Below, piece by piece: positions 1-8,669 of a DNA stretch of 64,000 bases (its first letter is position 1; each line of letters begins with the position of its first letter). A program made the position numbers and the translations under genes. Source of the DNA: Sungkyunkwania multivorans (GTDB taxonomy: Bacteria; Bacteroidota; Bacteroidia; Flavobacteriales; Flavobacteriaceae). The stretch is from NCBI RefSeq assembly GCF_042675645.1, contig NZ_JBHTJH010000001.1, forward strand, positions 124,001 to 188,000, read 5' to 3'. Below the pieces are notes generated by a model that made no database searches, had not been told where the DNA came from, and saw only the letters and a program-made list of their open reading frames with translations.

Positions 1-351
1 TTGCTGAAAGGCCAACACCCGTTGAATGACCTCATCAAAACTCTTAGTTCCGACGAGATCCACGACCTGCTGATTCATTCCTAGACCGTAAAAATGACAG
101 TGTGCATCAATTAAACCGGGAGTTATGGTCTTCCCTTTGGCATCGATTTGCTTGGGCGCCTCAAATGTATCGCTGATCTCTTTTGATGTGCCCACTGCTA
201 GGAACTTGCCATCTTTTACAGCAAAGGCCTCCGCCTTACTGAAAGCTTCATCTACCGTATAAACATTGGCATTGGTAACGATAAGGTCGGCCTGTTGTTT
301 CTTGGCACATGAGAGAATGATCAACGGAATAATGAGAAGTAATTTTTTCAT
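1..351 (-). CDS. Amidohydrolase family lipoprotein, N-terminal part (runs off window)
   Basis: This is the first 117 residues of a metal-dependent amidohydrolase, cut by the left edge. The start is the ATG at 351. A short lipoprotein signal (hydrophobic residues 4-14, LSC at 13-15) is followed by the usual amidohydrolase N-terminal beta segment (ADLIVTNANVYTVD) and by TPGLIDAHCHFYG, with the HxH metal ligands at H84 and H86. The YtcJ/amidohydrolase-3 type fits best, because those proteins start this way and are often exported. The substrate cannot be told from the visible part. The catalytic Lys, the later His residues and the Asp lie outside the window. The gene appears to stand alone. Family call is fairly sure, function unknown. 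Confidence 0.8.
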   Translation of the reverse strand, partial: MKKLLLIIPLIILSCAKKQQADLIVTNANVYTVDEAFSKAEAFAVKDGKFLAVGTSKEISDTFEAPKQIDAKGKTITPGLIDAHCHFYGLGMNQQVVDLVGTKSFDEVIQRVLAFQQ

Positions 352-550
352 TTGGATGGTTTTGATGCATAAAAATAATAAAAATAACCGCTGCGTCACT
401 TTGTGACACTTCCTCTTAAGAAGTGGGGAAATTATGAGTGCTTGAATGAGTGAAAAATATCGATCACCACCCTGTCTTGATGCTTTGCATCGATCCACTT
501 CCCTTAGCAAGAAAGAGCATGGAAAACACTACTTCGTTCTAGAGAATAGA

Positions 551-588
551 TTCCTGCCCCTATCTGCCGACAGACAGGTGCGCAGGAA
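551..588. repeat. Nested inverted repeat, extragenic
   Basis: TTCCTGC at 551-557 pairs with GCAGGAA at 582-588, and inside it CCTATCTG at 559-566 pairs imperfectly with CAGACAGG at 571-578. The arms resemble the TTCCTGC/GCAGGAA arms of the element at 46303-46366, so both probably belong to one family of dispersed palindromic elements. It lies in the 278-base gap between the amidohydrolase start and the end of the barrel gene, where I see nothing else. Confidence 0.5.
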
Positions 589-629
589 ATCAAAGATTCA
601 ACGAAGTTGATGACAAGTATTATGCCTGA

Positions 630-2408
630 TTAAAAGTCGAACTTATAGGTAAGTCCTGCCATAGCCTGTAAGCCTTGTACTGGATAATTGGCCCATCGCT
701 GATAGTTTTGGCTGGCAATATTATTCACCTTTGCGTAGATAGATAGTTGCTCGTTAAGGCGATACCCTGCTTTTAAATTGATATCGATAAAACTATCTAA
801 GGTTACAGATGTTACCACTAATGGATCTATTCCATTATCGGGGGATAGAAACTCGTCTTGTCGTTCTCCAACGTAGAACACATGCGCTCCTGCATACCAG
901 TGTTCATCAATTTGATAGTCACCAAATACCGAAAACGTCAACTCTGGTAGATTCCAAGGTTCGGTCTCCACCTCTGTATCATAATTAAAATATTCTCCTT
1001 GTAGCTTCAACTTAAAACTGCGATTGATGTCAAAATTCAATTCGCCAAAGATGGAAAGTGTAGTGACATCGTCATACACTACACCAAAAGTACTAGGCTT
1101 CTGAAACTCTTCACTAGCAAAAGTCGGAATCAATGATCTATTTTGTTTGAAGAGTGGCTTGTTGTTTTCGGCCTTATATGAACCCCGAATGTTATACCCC
1201 ACATTGGTCGAGAATTTTCCCTTCAACCCAAAATAACCATCATACATTTGATCGGTAGGAACGATCAACAAACTGGGTGAGACAAATGTATTCTCTTGGA
1301 CCAAGTTATAATAGGTATTCTGTATCAGGTCGCCTTCGATTCCGGCATAGGCGATCACATATTCATCTACCAATCGGTAGGAAGCGGTCACTTTTGGGTA
1401 GACAAAGAAGTCGGTATCACTTCCTGCATTTATTCCTCCAAACTCTCTAGAAAAACTTCCTGCATAATAAAGTGAAGCCCCCAGATTCACCGTAAGATCA
1501 TCTCTAAGAATTTGCAAATTTGGATTTACTCCAAAAAGCAGATAGTTGTGCTTTATTTCAAAATTATCATCAAAGCCTTGGTCGAAACCGCCACCTAGAT
1601 AGTCCAATCTCACATTGGTCTGAATATACTCATCGGCAATCGGAATCTGAAATGATGGCTGTAACAGAAAATGATTTTCTGAAGAGCCAAAAGCATCCCA
1701 AGTTCTTCTAAAGGTCACCTTCCCTTTTTCGAAATAGGAATCCTCGATACTGGCGTTGGCCGAAATATAGGCACTGTGATAGGTCTGTGATTCGTCTATC
1801 CCATTCAAGGTCGCTTGATCATAACTATTCTCATAGAGTCCATACCAATTGTACAACTGATTCTGATACCCAATATCGGCGCCCCAATCGAGATCGCGGC
1901 GATTGTCTTTTTTATAGGAAACGTCGAGACGGGTATCGAAGAATTTATCGTCTAGTTGCACCTCTTCGATACCACCTTGTGTAGAATGGTGATTGATTGA
2001 TATATCTAAGGTCTCGTCTCTGTTTAGCGCTCGGCTCGTATAAAAATCGAGTTCGGCATTGACGAAATTTCCAAGTCCAAGTGAGACGTAGCTATCGTAA
2101 AGTGTTTCATTTGGCTCTTTTTGAACTGCCGCCGCATCACCCTTTGCTGGTGTAAAGGTCGAAGCAACGGGCACTGAATTGATCTTATACAGCACATCCT
2201 TCTTTTGGGTAGTGATGGAATCGTCCAAGGTTGGGTTTTCCTTTACTTTAAAGGCATCTGAGATAGTAGGAGTATATGCTTTTACGACGTTTACCACCTC
2301 AGTCCCCAAGGGATCCACTTTGTTTTCGTCTTTCTTATCTTGTGCGAGGCCGGCCCAACTGGAAACTGCCATTACACATAAAAAGATGTTTTTGATTTGC
2401 TTGCGCAT
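630..2408 (-). CDS. TonB-receptor-like outer membrane beta-barrel protein without a plug domain
   Basis: A 592-residue protein with a signal peptide (about residues 1-22, ending GLAQ) and a long series of alternating beta strands up to a C-terminal aromatic end (LTYKFDF) typical of outer membrane barrels. The C-terminal half reads like the barrel of TonB-dependent receptors (KAGYRLNEQLSIYAKVNN then NYPVQGLQAMAGL). There is no carboxypeptidase-like domain and no canonical plug; residues 25-95 are a short periplasmic segment rich in charged residues. It follows the large TPR gene on the same strand with a 106-base gap holding a palindrome. The pair may form one envelope complex, with the barrel as pore or anchor and the TPR protein as periplasmic partner. 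That pairing is inference. No substrate can be named. Confidence 0.75.
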   Translation of the reverse strand: MRKQIKNIFLCVMAVSSWAGLAQDKKDENKVDPLGTEVVNVVKAYTPTISDAFKVKENPTLDDSITTQKKDVLYKINSVPVASTFTPAKGDAAAVQKEPNETLYDSYVSLGLGNFVNAELDFYTSRALNRDETLDISINHHSTQGGIEEVQLDDKFFDTRLDVSYKKDNRRDLDWGADIGYQNQLYNWYGLYENSYDQATLNGIDESQTYHSAYISANASIEDSYFEKGKVTFRRTWDAFGSSENHFLLQPSFQIPIADEYIQTNVRLDYLGGGFDQGFDDNFEIKHNYLLFGVNPNLQILRDDLTVNLGASLYYAGSFSREFGGINAGSDTDFFVYPKVTASYRLVDEYVIAYAGIEGDLIQNTYYNLVQENTFVSPSLLIVPTDQMYDGYFGLKGKFSTNVGYNIRGSYKAENNKPLFKQNRSLIPTFASEEFQKPSTFGVVYDDVTTLSIFGELNFDINRSFKLKLQGEYFNYDTEVETEPWNLPELTFSVFGDYQIDEHWYAGAHVFYVGERQDEFLSPDNGIDPLVVTSVTLDSFIDINLKAGYRLNEQLSIYAKVNNIASQNYQRWANYPVQGLQAMAGLTYKFDF

Positions 2409-2462
2409 ATGATGATTGATGTTTTACTTTTTTATTTAAGCCTAGGTCCATCCTATGTTATA

Positions 2463-2496
2463 AACCTACAAGGTCTTCTTGGAGACCTTGCAGGTT
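2463..2496. repeat. Palindromic extragenic repeat (14-bp arms)
   Basis: AACCTACAAGGTCT at 2463-2476 faces AGACCTTGCAGGTT at 2483-2496 across a 6-base loop, with one mismatch in the arms. Sequences of the form ACCT(A/G)CAAGGT are common dispersed palindromes in flavobacterial genomes as I know them. It lies between the TPR gene and the barrel gene on the same strand. No T-run follows on either strand, so I do not call it a factor-independent terminator, though it could stabilise or attenuate the transcript. Confidence 0.6.
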
Positions 2497-2514
2497 GGGC
2501 TTATCACTTTTGCT

Positions 2515-5500
2515 TTAATTCCCTTCATTTGGGTCCACAGAGCTATTTCGTTTGGCCTCTTCCTGCTTTATCTTTCTCAATTCGGCCTGGGCCTCTGCAA
2601 CGATCTCCGGATAATCTGTAAAATTCTTTGTAACGCTTTCTAAAATATATGTTGCTTGAAAGGCGTCGTCCAGCGCATAAAAATTCTTCGCCATCACCAC
2701 TAGTCCCTTTGCGCCAAGCTCTCGGTAACTACCATAGTTTTTCGCAAGTTTCTGAGCCGCCGTGTTCGAAGCTTTATAATTGCCTTCCTTATGTTTAAAA
2801 TATGTGTCATAATACAATGCCTCGGCAGCCAATGGCCCCGTGGCGATCTTTTGAACTTCCTTATAAGCTTGCTTGGCCTTCTCCTCATCGCCGGTCTTTA
2901 TGGCGGATCGTGCGATGATGATCTGTGCATCACTTTTTATTCTGTTATCTATTTTGGCATTTTCTAGCACCTTATCGGCATAGGCCACCGCCTGCTGGTA
3001 ATCACGTGTCTGATAGAAAGCTTTCATCAGGTTGCTCTGTGCAAAGGTGATATTTTGTGGAAAATCTGCCTCAGTCTCGAGTCTTTGCAATAAGGGAATT
3101 GCACGATCGTAATTTCCAGATTCCAGCCAAACTTGTGACAATCTGGCCAATGCCTGTTCGGTGAATTCATTGCGCTCTTTATTGATCACAAAGCTATAAT
3201 GTCTGGTCGTTCTTTCTTTTTCTCCTTTTCCGAAGTACAACTCAGCCAAATAAAAATTAGCTTTCAACGAATGTAAACCATTTGGGAATTGTTCGATATA
3301 ACTTTCAAATGCGCGGATGGCCGCATCTGTTCGTCCTTGATCATACTGTTTTTGTGCTGCTTCGTAGCTATCATTATCCAGGTCCGTATCGGACACCTCG
3401 ACAAAATCGAGACTCTTCACCCAAGCCGCATATTCGTCAACCCTACCTGTATCCACATAGATCAAGCGCGCCGTTGCGACCGACTGGACGGCCTCTGAAG
3501 TATTTGGAAAATCGCGAACTACCGTCTTAAATTTCGTCAAAGCAAGCTCATTGCTCCCTGCATTGTAGTGTATCAGCCCCTGACGTAACAGCGCCTTGGA
3601 AACATAGGAACTCATTCTATATTCGTTGACCAGACGATCATAGGATTCGATTCCCTTCTCATCATTATTCGCCTTTACATAGGCATTTCCCAATTCGTAG
3701 AAGGCGTCATCGCGTAAGGTGGACTTTGGGAACTTGGTGACAAATCTGTTCAACTCCTCGATCTTTGTATCATTCCTGTTGACAAAACCATAACTGATGG
3801 CCTTTTGGAAAGCAGCATAGTCGGCATCGATACCTTTCATCGCGATCGCCTTATTATAGGCTTCCATCGCAGGCCAGTACTTACTATTCACAAAATGGCT
3901 ATCTCCCAATCGCAAATAGCTATCGTTCAAGCGAATCTTGTCCTCCTTGTTCTGTTGGATGAATTTATTAAAATAGGTGATGGCCTCGTCATATTTTTTA
4001 AGCTTAAAATAGGTATAGGCAAGATTATAATTAAGATTGACGTTTTCGGTAGTTTCCGACATTGCATCGCTTTGTGCATACTGTTTAAACCCCACCAATG
4101 CTTCGTCAAAATCATTCATGGTATAATCACACTCAGCTTTCCAGTAAGTGGCCCTGGCGGTGAAAATAGGATCGATCTGCTCCTCCAACGAACGATCGAA
4201 ATAGTTTTCAGCCTCTTGATACCTTCCTTCATTGAACAACTCCAACCCACGATAGAAGGCTACCTTTTGAAAAGCAGCTTTGTTGCTATAGCTATTATTT
4301 CGTTGAAGCACTTCTAGCGCTGCCTCATAATTCTTTGAGGTGATGTACGAATCGATGAGCAACTCTTCTATTTCCTGCCGATACCCTGAATCTGGATATT
4401 TTTCTAAATAAGCTGTCAGCACAGAAGGGACACTCTCATAAGGATTTCCTATATCATAGCTTAGTTTTGCGTAGTTGAGCCAAGCATCTTCGGTGATCCT
4501 CGGTTCAAACGCCATTTGGGAAGCATTTCTAAAGGCATTCAGAGCCTCTTGCTTCTTATCAAGATTCAAGTAACATTCAGCAAGGTGATAATACGCATTT
4601 TGTGCGACCGTGTTATCACCCCCAACGATCTTATTGAATTGTTGAATGGCATTCTCATAATCCTGTTGCTTGTAGTAGGCATATCCCAGTTGATAGAAAT
4701 CTGTATTGTTCCATCGACCTCTTTTTCCCTTGTATTCTTTAAGATAGGGGATTGCTTCGCTGTATTTTTCAAGATTGAAATAACTCTCACCAATGATCTT
4801 ATTGATCTCCGAGATTTCTTTTCTGTTGGCCTTGGGCAGATAATCCAAAGCCAATTCGATAGCCTTTTCAAAATTTCCACTCTTAAAGTTCATATCCGCT
4901 TGAAAATAGGCTAGTTTTTCTTTGTATCGCTCCTCTCCTGCCACTTGGTCGAACTGCTCGTTTGCCTTATCGTAATTATCATCCTCATATGCGATATAGC
5001 CAATATAGTATTTGGCCTGAGCACCATATTCTGGGGAGTCGTTTACCTTGTTGAAATAGGTTTCAGCCTGATTGTACTTCTTACTTACAAAAAGCACATA
5101 TCCCATGTTAAAGTTGTAGCGTTCTCTATCTTTATACGACAAATTGCTATCGCCTGCCCTAGTGTACCATTTTAGCGCATACGAATATTTTCCATTGGCA
5201 AAATAATAGTCGGCGACGTCCATAAAGGCATTGTTGCGTTGCGTACTGGTCGGATATTTTTCTACGAAATCCTCCATCAAGCGATCAGCACCAAGTTGAT
5301 TCAATCTTATGGCAGCATTGGCGATATAATAGGTGCAACTCGCTTCGGTCTCTTGGTCTGAAGTGTTCTCCTTCACTTTTGCAAACAAGGTTCGGGCCGC
5401 TTGATATTGCTTATTGTTATAAAGCTCGAGGGCCTTAGAAAAATCCTTGAGGTCGTGCGTATATATCTTGGACTGCTGAGCAATACTTTGGAAAGAAAAA

Positions 5501-5541
5501 ACAAGGGTGACTGCTAAAGCGAGAATGCGGTTATGGTTCAT
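2515..5541 (-). CDS. Large TPR-repeat exported protein
   Basis: A 1008-residue protein that starts with a signal peptide (residues 1-22, ending SIAQQ) and is otherwise almost wholly helical tetratricopeptide repeats. Repeated units such as YYIGYIAYEDDNYDKANEQF, FYQLGYAYYKQQDYENAIQQF and YLRLGDSHFVNSKYWPAMEAY run from about residue 35 to the end, with a Lys/Glu-rich tail. It should lie in the periplasm or at the outer membrane as a protein-binding scaffold. Genes of this kind sit in front of a plug-less TonB-like barrel in Bacteroidetes, as here, and upstream of a divergent ftsE-like gene. No catalytic motif is visible. The start ATG at 5541 is supported by the signal peptide. The exact role is unknown. 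Confidence 0.8.
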   Translation of the reverse strand: MNHNRILALAVTLVFSFQSIAQQSKIYTHDLKDFSKALELYNNKQYQAARTLFAKVKENTSDQETEASCTYYIANAAIRLNQLGADRLMEDFVEKYPTSTQRNNAFMDVADYYFANGKYSYALKWYTRAGDSNLSYKDRERYNFNMGYVLFVSKKYNQAETYFNKVNDSPEYGAQAKYYIGYIAYEDDNYDKANEQFDQVAGEERYKEKLAYFQADMNFKSGNFEKAIELALDYLPKANRKEISEINKIIGESYFNLEKYSEAIPYLKEYKGKRGRWNNTDFYQLGYAYYKQQDYENAIQQFNKIVGGDNTVAQNAYYHLAECYLNLDKKQEALNAFRNASQMAFEPRITEDAWLNYAKLSYDIGNPYESVPSVLTAYLEKYPDSGYRQEIEELLIDSYITSKNYEAALEVLQRNNSYSNKAAFQKVAFYRGLELFNEGRYQEAENYFDRSLEEQIDPIFTARATYWKAECDYTMNDFDEALVGFKQYAQSDAMSETTENVNLNYNLAYTYFKLKKYDEAITYFNKFIQQNKEDKIRLNDSYLRLGDSHFVNSKYWPAMEAYNKAIAMKGIDADYAAFQKAISYGFVNRNDTKIEELNRFVTKFPKSTLRDDAFYELGNAYVKANNDEKGIESYDRLVNEYRMSSYVSKALLRQGLIHYNAGSNELALTKFKTVVRDFPNTSEAVQSVATARLIYVDTGRVDEYAAWVKSLDFVEVSDTDLDNDSYEAAQKQYDQGRTDAAIRAFESYIEQFPNGLHSLKANFYLAELYFGKGEKERTTRHYSFVINKERNEFTEQALARLSQVWLESGNYDRAIPLLQRLETEADFPQNITFAQSNLMKAFYQTRDYQQAVAYADKVLENAKIDNRIKSDAQIIIARSAIKTGDEEKAKQAYKEVQKIATGPLAAEALYYDTYFKHKEGNYKASNTAAQKLAKNYGSYRELGAKGLVVMAKNFYALDDAFQATYILESVTKNFTDYPEIVAEAQAELRKIKQEEAKRNSSVDPNEGN

Positions 5542-5682
5542 ACATCTATTTTTTGTAGCTGATTCAAAAATAATGTGATCAACGATTTTATAACGAAGGA
5601 TTCTTGGGATAATTATGTTTTATATTTAGTTTAAGATTCATCGAGCTTACAATTTATACATTGGCAATACGTTGAACTGCTA

Positions 5683-5712
5683 TTGTACAATCGTGTTTTG
5701 TTTTTACCTTTA
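5683..5712 (+). promoter_or_regulatory. Candidate Bacteroidetes promoter of the ftsE-like gene
   Basis: TTG at 5683-5685 is followed after 19 bases by TACCTTTA at 5705-5712, one base from the Bacteroidetes minus-7 consensus TAnnTTTG, with spacing as expected. The start codon at 5731 lies 18 bases further on. It is in the 189-base gap between two divergent genes. Confidence 0.4.
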
Positions 5713-5730
5713 CACAGATAAATCTTTGCT

Positions 5731-6414
5731 ATGGCCGATGTGATCCTAGAGTTAAAAAACGCTTCTATTTTTCAACGTGAAAACCTAGTGCTTTCCGAAG
5801 TAAATCTTCGTGTAGAGAAAGGAGAATTTGTTTACCTCATCGGAAAGACAGGAAGCGGCAAGAGTAGCTTCATGAAGACACTGTACGGAGACCTTCCATT
5901 GAAACAAGGGGAAGGCAGCATCGTGGAATTGGATCTCCGCACTTTGAAAGAAAAGGAAATTCCAGGTCTGCGAAGAAAGCTAGGCATCGTTTTTCAAGAT
6001 TTTAAACTGTTGCCCGACCGTACGGTTAACGACAATCTCCTCTTTGTATTAAAAGCAACAGGTTGGAAAGATAAGGATGCCATGCAAGCGAGGGCGGAGG
6101 AAGTGCTGGAAAAGGTAGACATGAAAACGAAGGGTTTTAAGTTTCCACATCAGTTGTCTGGTGGCGAACAGCAGCGGGTGGCCATCGCACGTGCACTGCT
6201 GAACGACCCAGAATTGATCCTCGCCGATGAACCTACAGGAAACCTCGATCCGCAGACCAGCGTGGAAGTGATGAAGGTATTGCAGGAGATCAACAAGACA
6301 GGCCGTACCATCTTAATGGCCACACACGATTATGCCTTGTTACTGAAATATCCTTCAAAGACGTTAAAGTGTGATGGCAGTAAAGTATTCGAAGTGGTAC
6401 AGCGGAGTGTCTAA
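5731..6414 (+). CDS. ftsE: FtsE-like ABC transporter ATPase
   Basis: A 227-residue ATPase with all motifs of an ABC nucleotide-binding domain: Walker A GKTGSGKS at 38-45, Q-loop VFQDFKLL near 88-94, signature LSGGEQQR at 142-149, Walker B LILADEPTGNLD at 162-173, and the switch His in ATHDY near 203. Length and sequence match FtsE of the FtsEX complex, which signals peptidoglycan hydrolases during division. No ftsX lies beside it; the nearest permease is the LolC/E-like gene at 41577-42815. In Bacteroidetes ftsE is often separated from ftsX, so this is the likely assignment, but a LolD/MacB-type role cannot be excluded from the ATPase alone. Its stop abuts the stop of the convergent glycosyltransferase with no gap. 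Confidence 0.8.
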   Translation: MADVILELKNASIFQRENLVLSEVNLRVEKGEFVYLIGKTGSGKSSFMKTLYGDLPLKQGEGSIVELDLRTLKEKEIPGLRRKLGIVFQDFKLLPDRTVNDNLLFVLKATGWKDKDAMQARAEEVLEKVDMKTKGFKFPHQLSGGEQQRVAIARALLNDPELILADEPTGNLDPQTSVEVMKVLQEINKTGRTILMATHDYALLLKYPSKTLKCDGSKVFEVVQRSV

Positions 6415-7134
6415 CTAAGTCAATTTTTTCAACAACCATTTTAATGCTGCTATAATGAAAAAGAATGGCCGCAGCATCTTTGATGAAGCTTTCACTTTCA
6501 GATCTATTTCTTCTTTGTACATCTCCCAAACGTAATTTTTAGATATTCCCGAAGCTCCACAATTAGCTATCAACGTATTCGTCTTAGTATATGAAACACC
6601 ACTTCGATACAACGCTAAGTTGAAGGCGTAATCACCCAATATCTCATAGGACGAATCATATACTTCTTTGTTGAACAATGTGCTCTTATAAAAAACCCCT
6701 TGATGATGTATGCTGTTGCGCAACCATAATCTGGAAGAAAAGAAGGAGCGTTTTCTTTTTCCGTTCAGTCTATGGTCTCCGTTCGATCGGTAAACTATTT
6801 CCCCGAGGATCAGGTCTGTGCTCCATTTTTGTTCTTGAAATAATGCAAACAAGACCGTTGATGTGGCAAAGGTATCGTCTGCCCCAAGAAAGTAAAGCCA
6901 TTCTCCACTAGAATGCGCAATACCCTTGTTCATGGCATCATATACACCATTGTCCTCTGCGGATATCCAATTAAAGGGTGAGCCAAGGGTTTCAAGATAT
7001 GCTTGGGTCCCATCGGTAGATCTCCCATCGATAATCCAAACCTCATAGTTCGTATATGTCTGTTCTTTAATACTATTCAAACATCGTTGTAAATTATGCA
7101 GGTCGTTATAGGTGGGAATTATGATGCTCACCAT
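6415..7134 (-). CDS. Glycosyltransferase family 2
   Basis: A 239-residue GT-A fold glycosyltransferase. I take the ATG at 7134 (MVSIIIPTYNDLHNLQRCL), because family 2 proteins begin almost directly with the VSIIIPTYN strand; an in-frame start lies 8 codons upstream. The nucleotide-sugar site shows as EVWIIDGRSTDGT and the metal motif as the DD of LGADDTF. The C-terminus has a short basic, hydrophobic helix (RPFFFIIAALKWLLKK) that may bind the membrane. It closes the left end of the polysaccharide cluster and likely adds one sugar to a lipid-linked repeat unit on the cytoplasmic face. Donor and acceptor are unknown. Confidence 0.85.
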   Translation of the reverse strand: MVSIIIPTYNDLHNLQRCLNSIKEQTYTNYEVWIIDGRSTDGTQAYLETLGSPFNWISAEDNGVYDAMNKGIAHSSGEWLYFLGADDTFATSTVLFALFQEQKWSTDLILGEIVYRSNGDHRLNGKRKRSFFSSRLWLRNSIHHQGVFYKSTLFNKEVYDSSYEILGDYAFNLALYRSGVSYTKTNTLIANCGASGISKNYVWEMYKEEIDLKVKASSKMLRPFFFIIAALKWLLKKLT

Positions 7135-7346
7135 GATTTGTGTAGTGTTGGTAATCAATCGGCCAGATTTTTATATCTAAAAAGTTGGTAAGTGTCGATG
7201 TTAGTTTTGTACTTTAGTCAAAGATACTTTAAAATCTTAACGAAACGGTCGTCGCTCAAACCCATGACGACAACAACAAAAGAATCGAAGGTCGGTATCA
7301 TAGAAATGACGCCATATTGACCGACAACAATTGCTTGGATACCAAC

Positions 7347-8273
7347 ATGAGAACATTTTCAGTGGTCATCACTCTTTACAATAAAGAAAGATATATTGCA
7401 TCTACCTTAAAGAGTGTCCTTGCTCAAACCTTTGAGGATTTCGAGATCATCGTGGTCAATGACGGTTCTGAGGACCGAAGTTTGGACATCGTTAGCCAAT
7501 TCACAGATGAACGACTGAGGATCATTTCCCAGAAGAACAAAGGTGCCAGTAACGCACGGAATACCGGTTTAGGAAACGCCAATGGTTCCTATATAGCGCT
7601 ACTTGACGGCGATGATTCTTGGCACCCGAATTACTTAAATGAAATCTACAAGTTGACGCAAGAATTTCCCAAAGAAAAAGTATTTGCTACTGCGGTGATG
7701 ATGTCCTATCCCAACGGTTACCAACGCAATGCCTGCTATAGCGAAAACATCGATTCTCCAGAGCCACTGGACTTTTTCGAAGCGAGCACCCAGATGGCAG
7801 TGCTTACTAGTTCTAGCGTTGTTTTTGACAGGAGCATCATAGACGAAATCGGTTATTTTGACGAACGTATCATTAGCGGTCAAGATACCGATTATTGGAT
7901 CCGACTTGGCCTAAAACATCAAGTGGTATTTAGCCCGAAACACTATGTTTACTATCATCAGATCGGTGACAGCCTTTCGCATAGCAGGTTTGATTCTAAG
8001 AATAAACCAAAATACCTCAAATGGTTGGAAGAAGAGGATTCTAATCCGGCACTCAAATACTTTCTAAATATCAATCGTTTTTCTTTGGCCCTAAGAAGTA
8101 AAATGGCCAATGATAAGGAGGGAGTCGAATTTTATAGCTCGTATCTAGATCACAACTTGCTCTCAAGAAAACAGCGTTCACTGCTAAGGTTGCCCTCCAC
8201 CTTGCTACGAGTCTTATTCAGAATAAAATCATTTTTAGAAATAAAGGGAGTATACCTAAGTATTTTTAAGTGA
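7347..8273 (+). CDS. Glycosyltransferase family 2
   Basis: A 308-residue family 2 glycosyltransferase. The ATG at 7347 gives MRTFSVVITLYNKERYI, the expected first strand; a TTG 10 codons upstream is also in frame. Motifs are IIVVNDGSEDRS, then ISQKNKGASNARNTGL, then the metal-binding LLDGDDSWHPNY, and a later SGQDTDYWIRL acceptor-side motif. It runs against most genes of the cluster, and its last 18 bases overlap the end of the convergent fdtA-like gene. It probably adds a hexose or amino sugar to the glycan chain. Donor unknown. Confidence 0.87.
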   Translation: MRTFSVVITLYNKERYIASTLKSVLAQTFEDFEIIVVNDGSEDRSLDIVSQFTDERLRIISQKNKGASNARNTGLGNANGSYIALLDGDDSWHPNYLNEIYKLTQEFPKEKVFATAVMMSYPNGYQRNACYSENIDSPEPLDFFEASTQMAVLTSSSVVFDRSIIDEIGYFDERIISGQDTDYWIRLGLKHQVVFSPKHYVYYHQIGDSLSHSRFDSKNKPKYLKWLEEEDSNPALKYFLNINRFSLALRSKMANDKEGVEFYSSYLDHNLLSRKQRSLLRLPSTLLRVLFRIKSFLEIKGVYLSIFK

Positions 8274-8669
8274 TTGAAATTCCGAATAGGCTCTAATGTA
8301 ATCTTCTTCGTCATAAACTTCAGATGCGATCACCATGCACACTGCACCTGAGGAGAAATTCACCATTTCCCTCCATATGCCTGGTGGTATCAAAATCCCT
8401 CGATCTGGTTTGTTCAAAGTGATCGTCTTCTTTTGTTTGCCATCATCGAAGATCACATCAAAGCTGCCACTAAGTGCGATCATCACCTGTTCTAACGACC
8501 GATGCGCATGTCCGCCGCGATAGGCCGAACTAGGAACATCATACAGATAATAAACACGTTTCATTTCAAATGGAATACTGTCTCCTTCAACAATGGCAAG
8601 ATTTCCGCGTAAATCTTCAACCTTGGGAATCTGTATGTCCTTTATATCTTCAATCGTAGTTTCTAGCAT
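8256..8669 (-). CDS. fdtA: dTDP-4-oxo-6-deoxyglucose 3,4-oxoisomerase (FdtA/WxcM-like cupin)
   Basis: A 137-residue single-domain cupin of the WxcM/FdtA family, counted from the ATG at 8669. That ATG overlaps the stop of the upstream glycosyltransferase as ATGCTAG, so the two are translationally coupled. The family active-site signature RGGHAH is at residues 51-56 (H54 and H56 match the FdtA catalytic His pair), followed by the C-terminal DYIR signature at 123-126. FdtA turns dTDP-4-keto-6-deoxyglucose into the 3-keto galacto isomer; QdtA gives the gluco isomer, and the sequence alone does not settle which. The matching aminotransferase is at 12353-13453, so a dTDP-3-amino-3,6-dideoxyhexose is the expected product. 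The rml genes for the precursor are not in the window. Confidence 0.82.
   Translation of the reverse strand: MLETTIEDIKDIQIPKVEDLRGNLAIVEGDSIPFEMKRVYYLYDVPSSAYRGGHAHRSLEQVMIALSGSFDVIFDDGKQKKTITLNKPDRGILIPPGIWREMVNFSSGAVCMVIASEVYDEEDYIRAYSEFQSLKNT

Noticed and set aside
3805..4317. Long opposite-strand frame of 170 residues inside the TPR gene
   Set aside because: It mirrors the repeat structure of the TPR gene; no promoter, and the TPR frame is clearly the coding one.
7317..7346. TTG start ten codons before the glycosyltransferase ATG
   Set aside because: The extra residues are not part of the family 2 fold, and the ATG at 7347 places the first beta strand at the usual distance.
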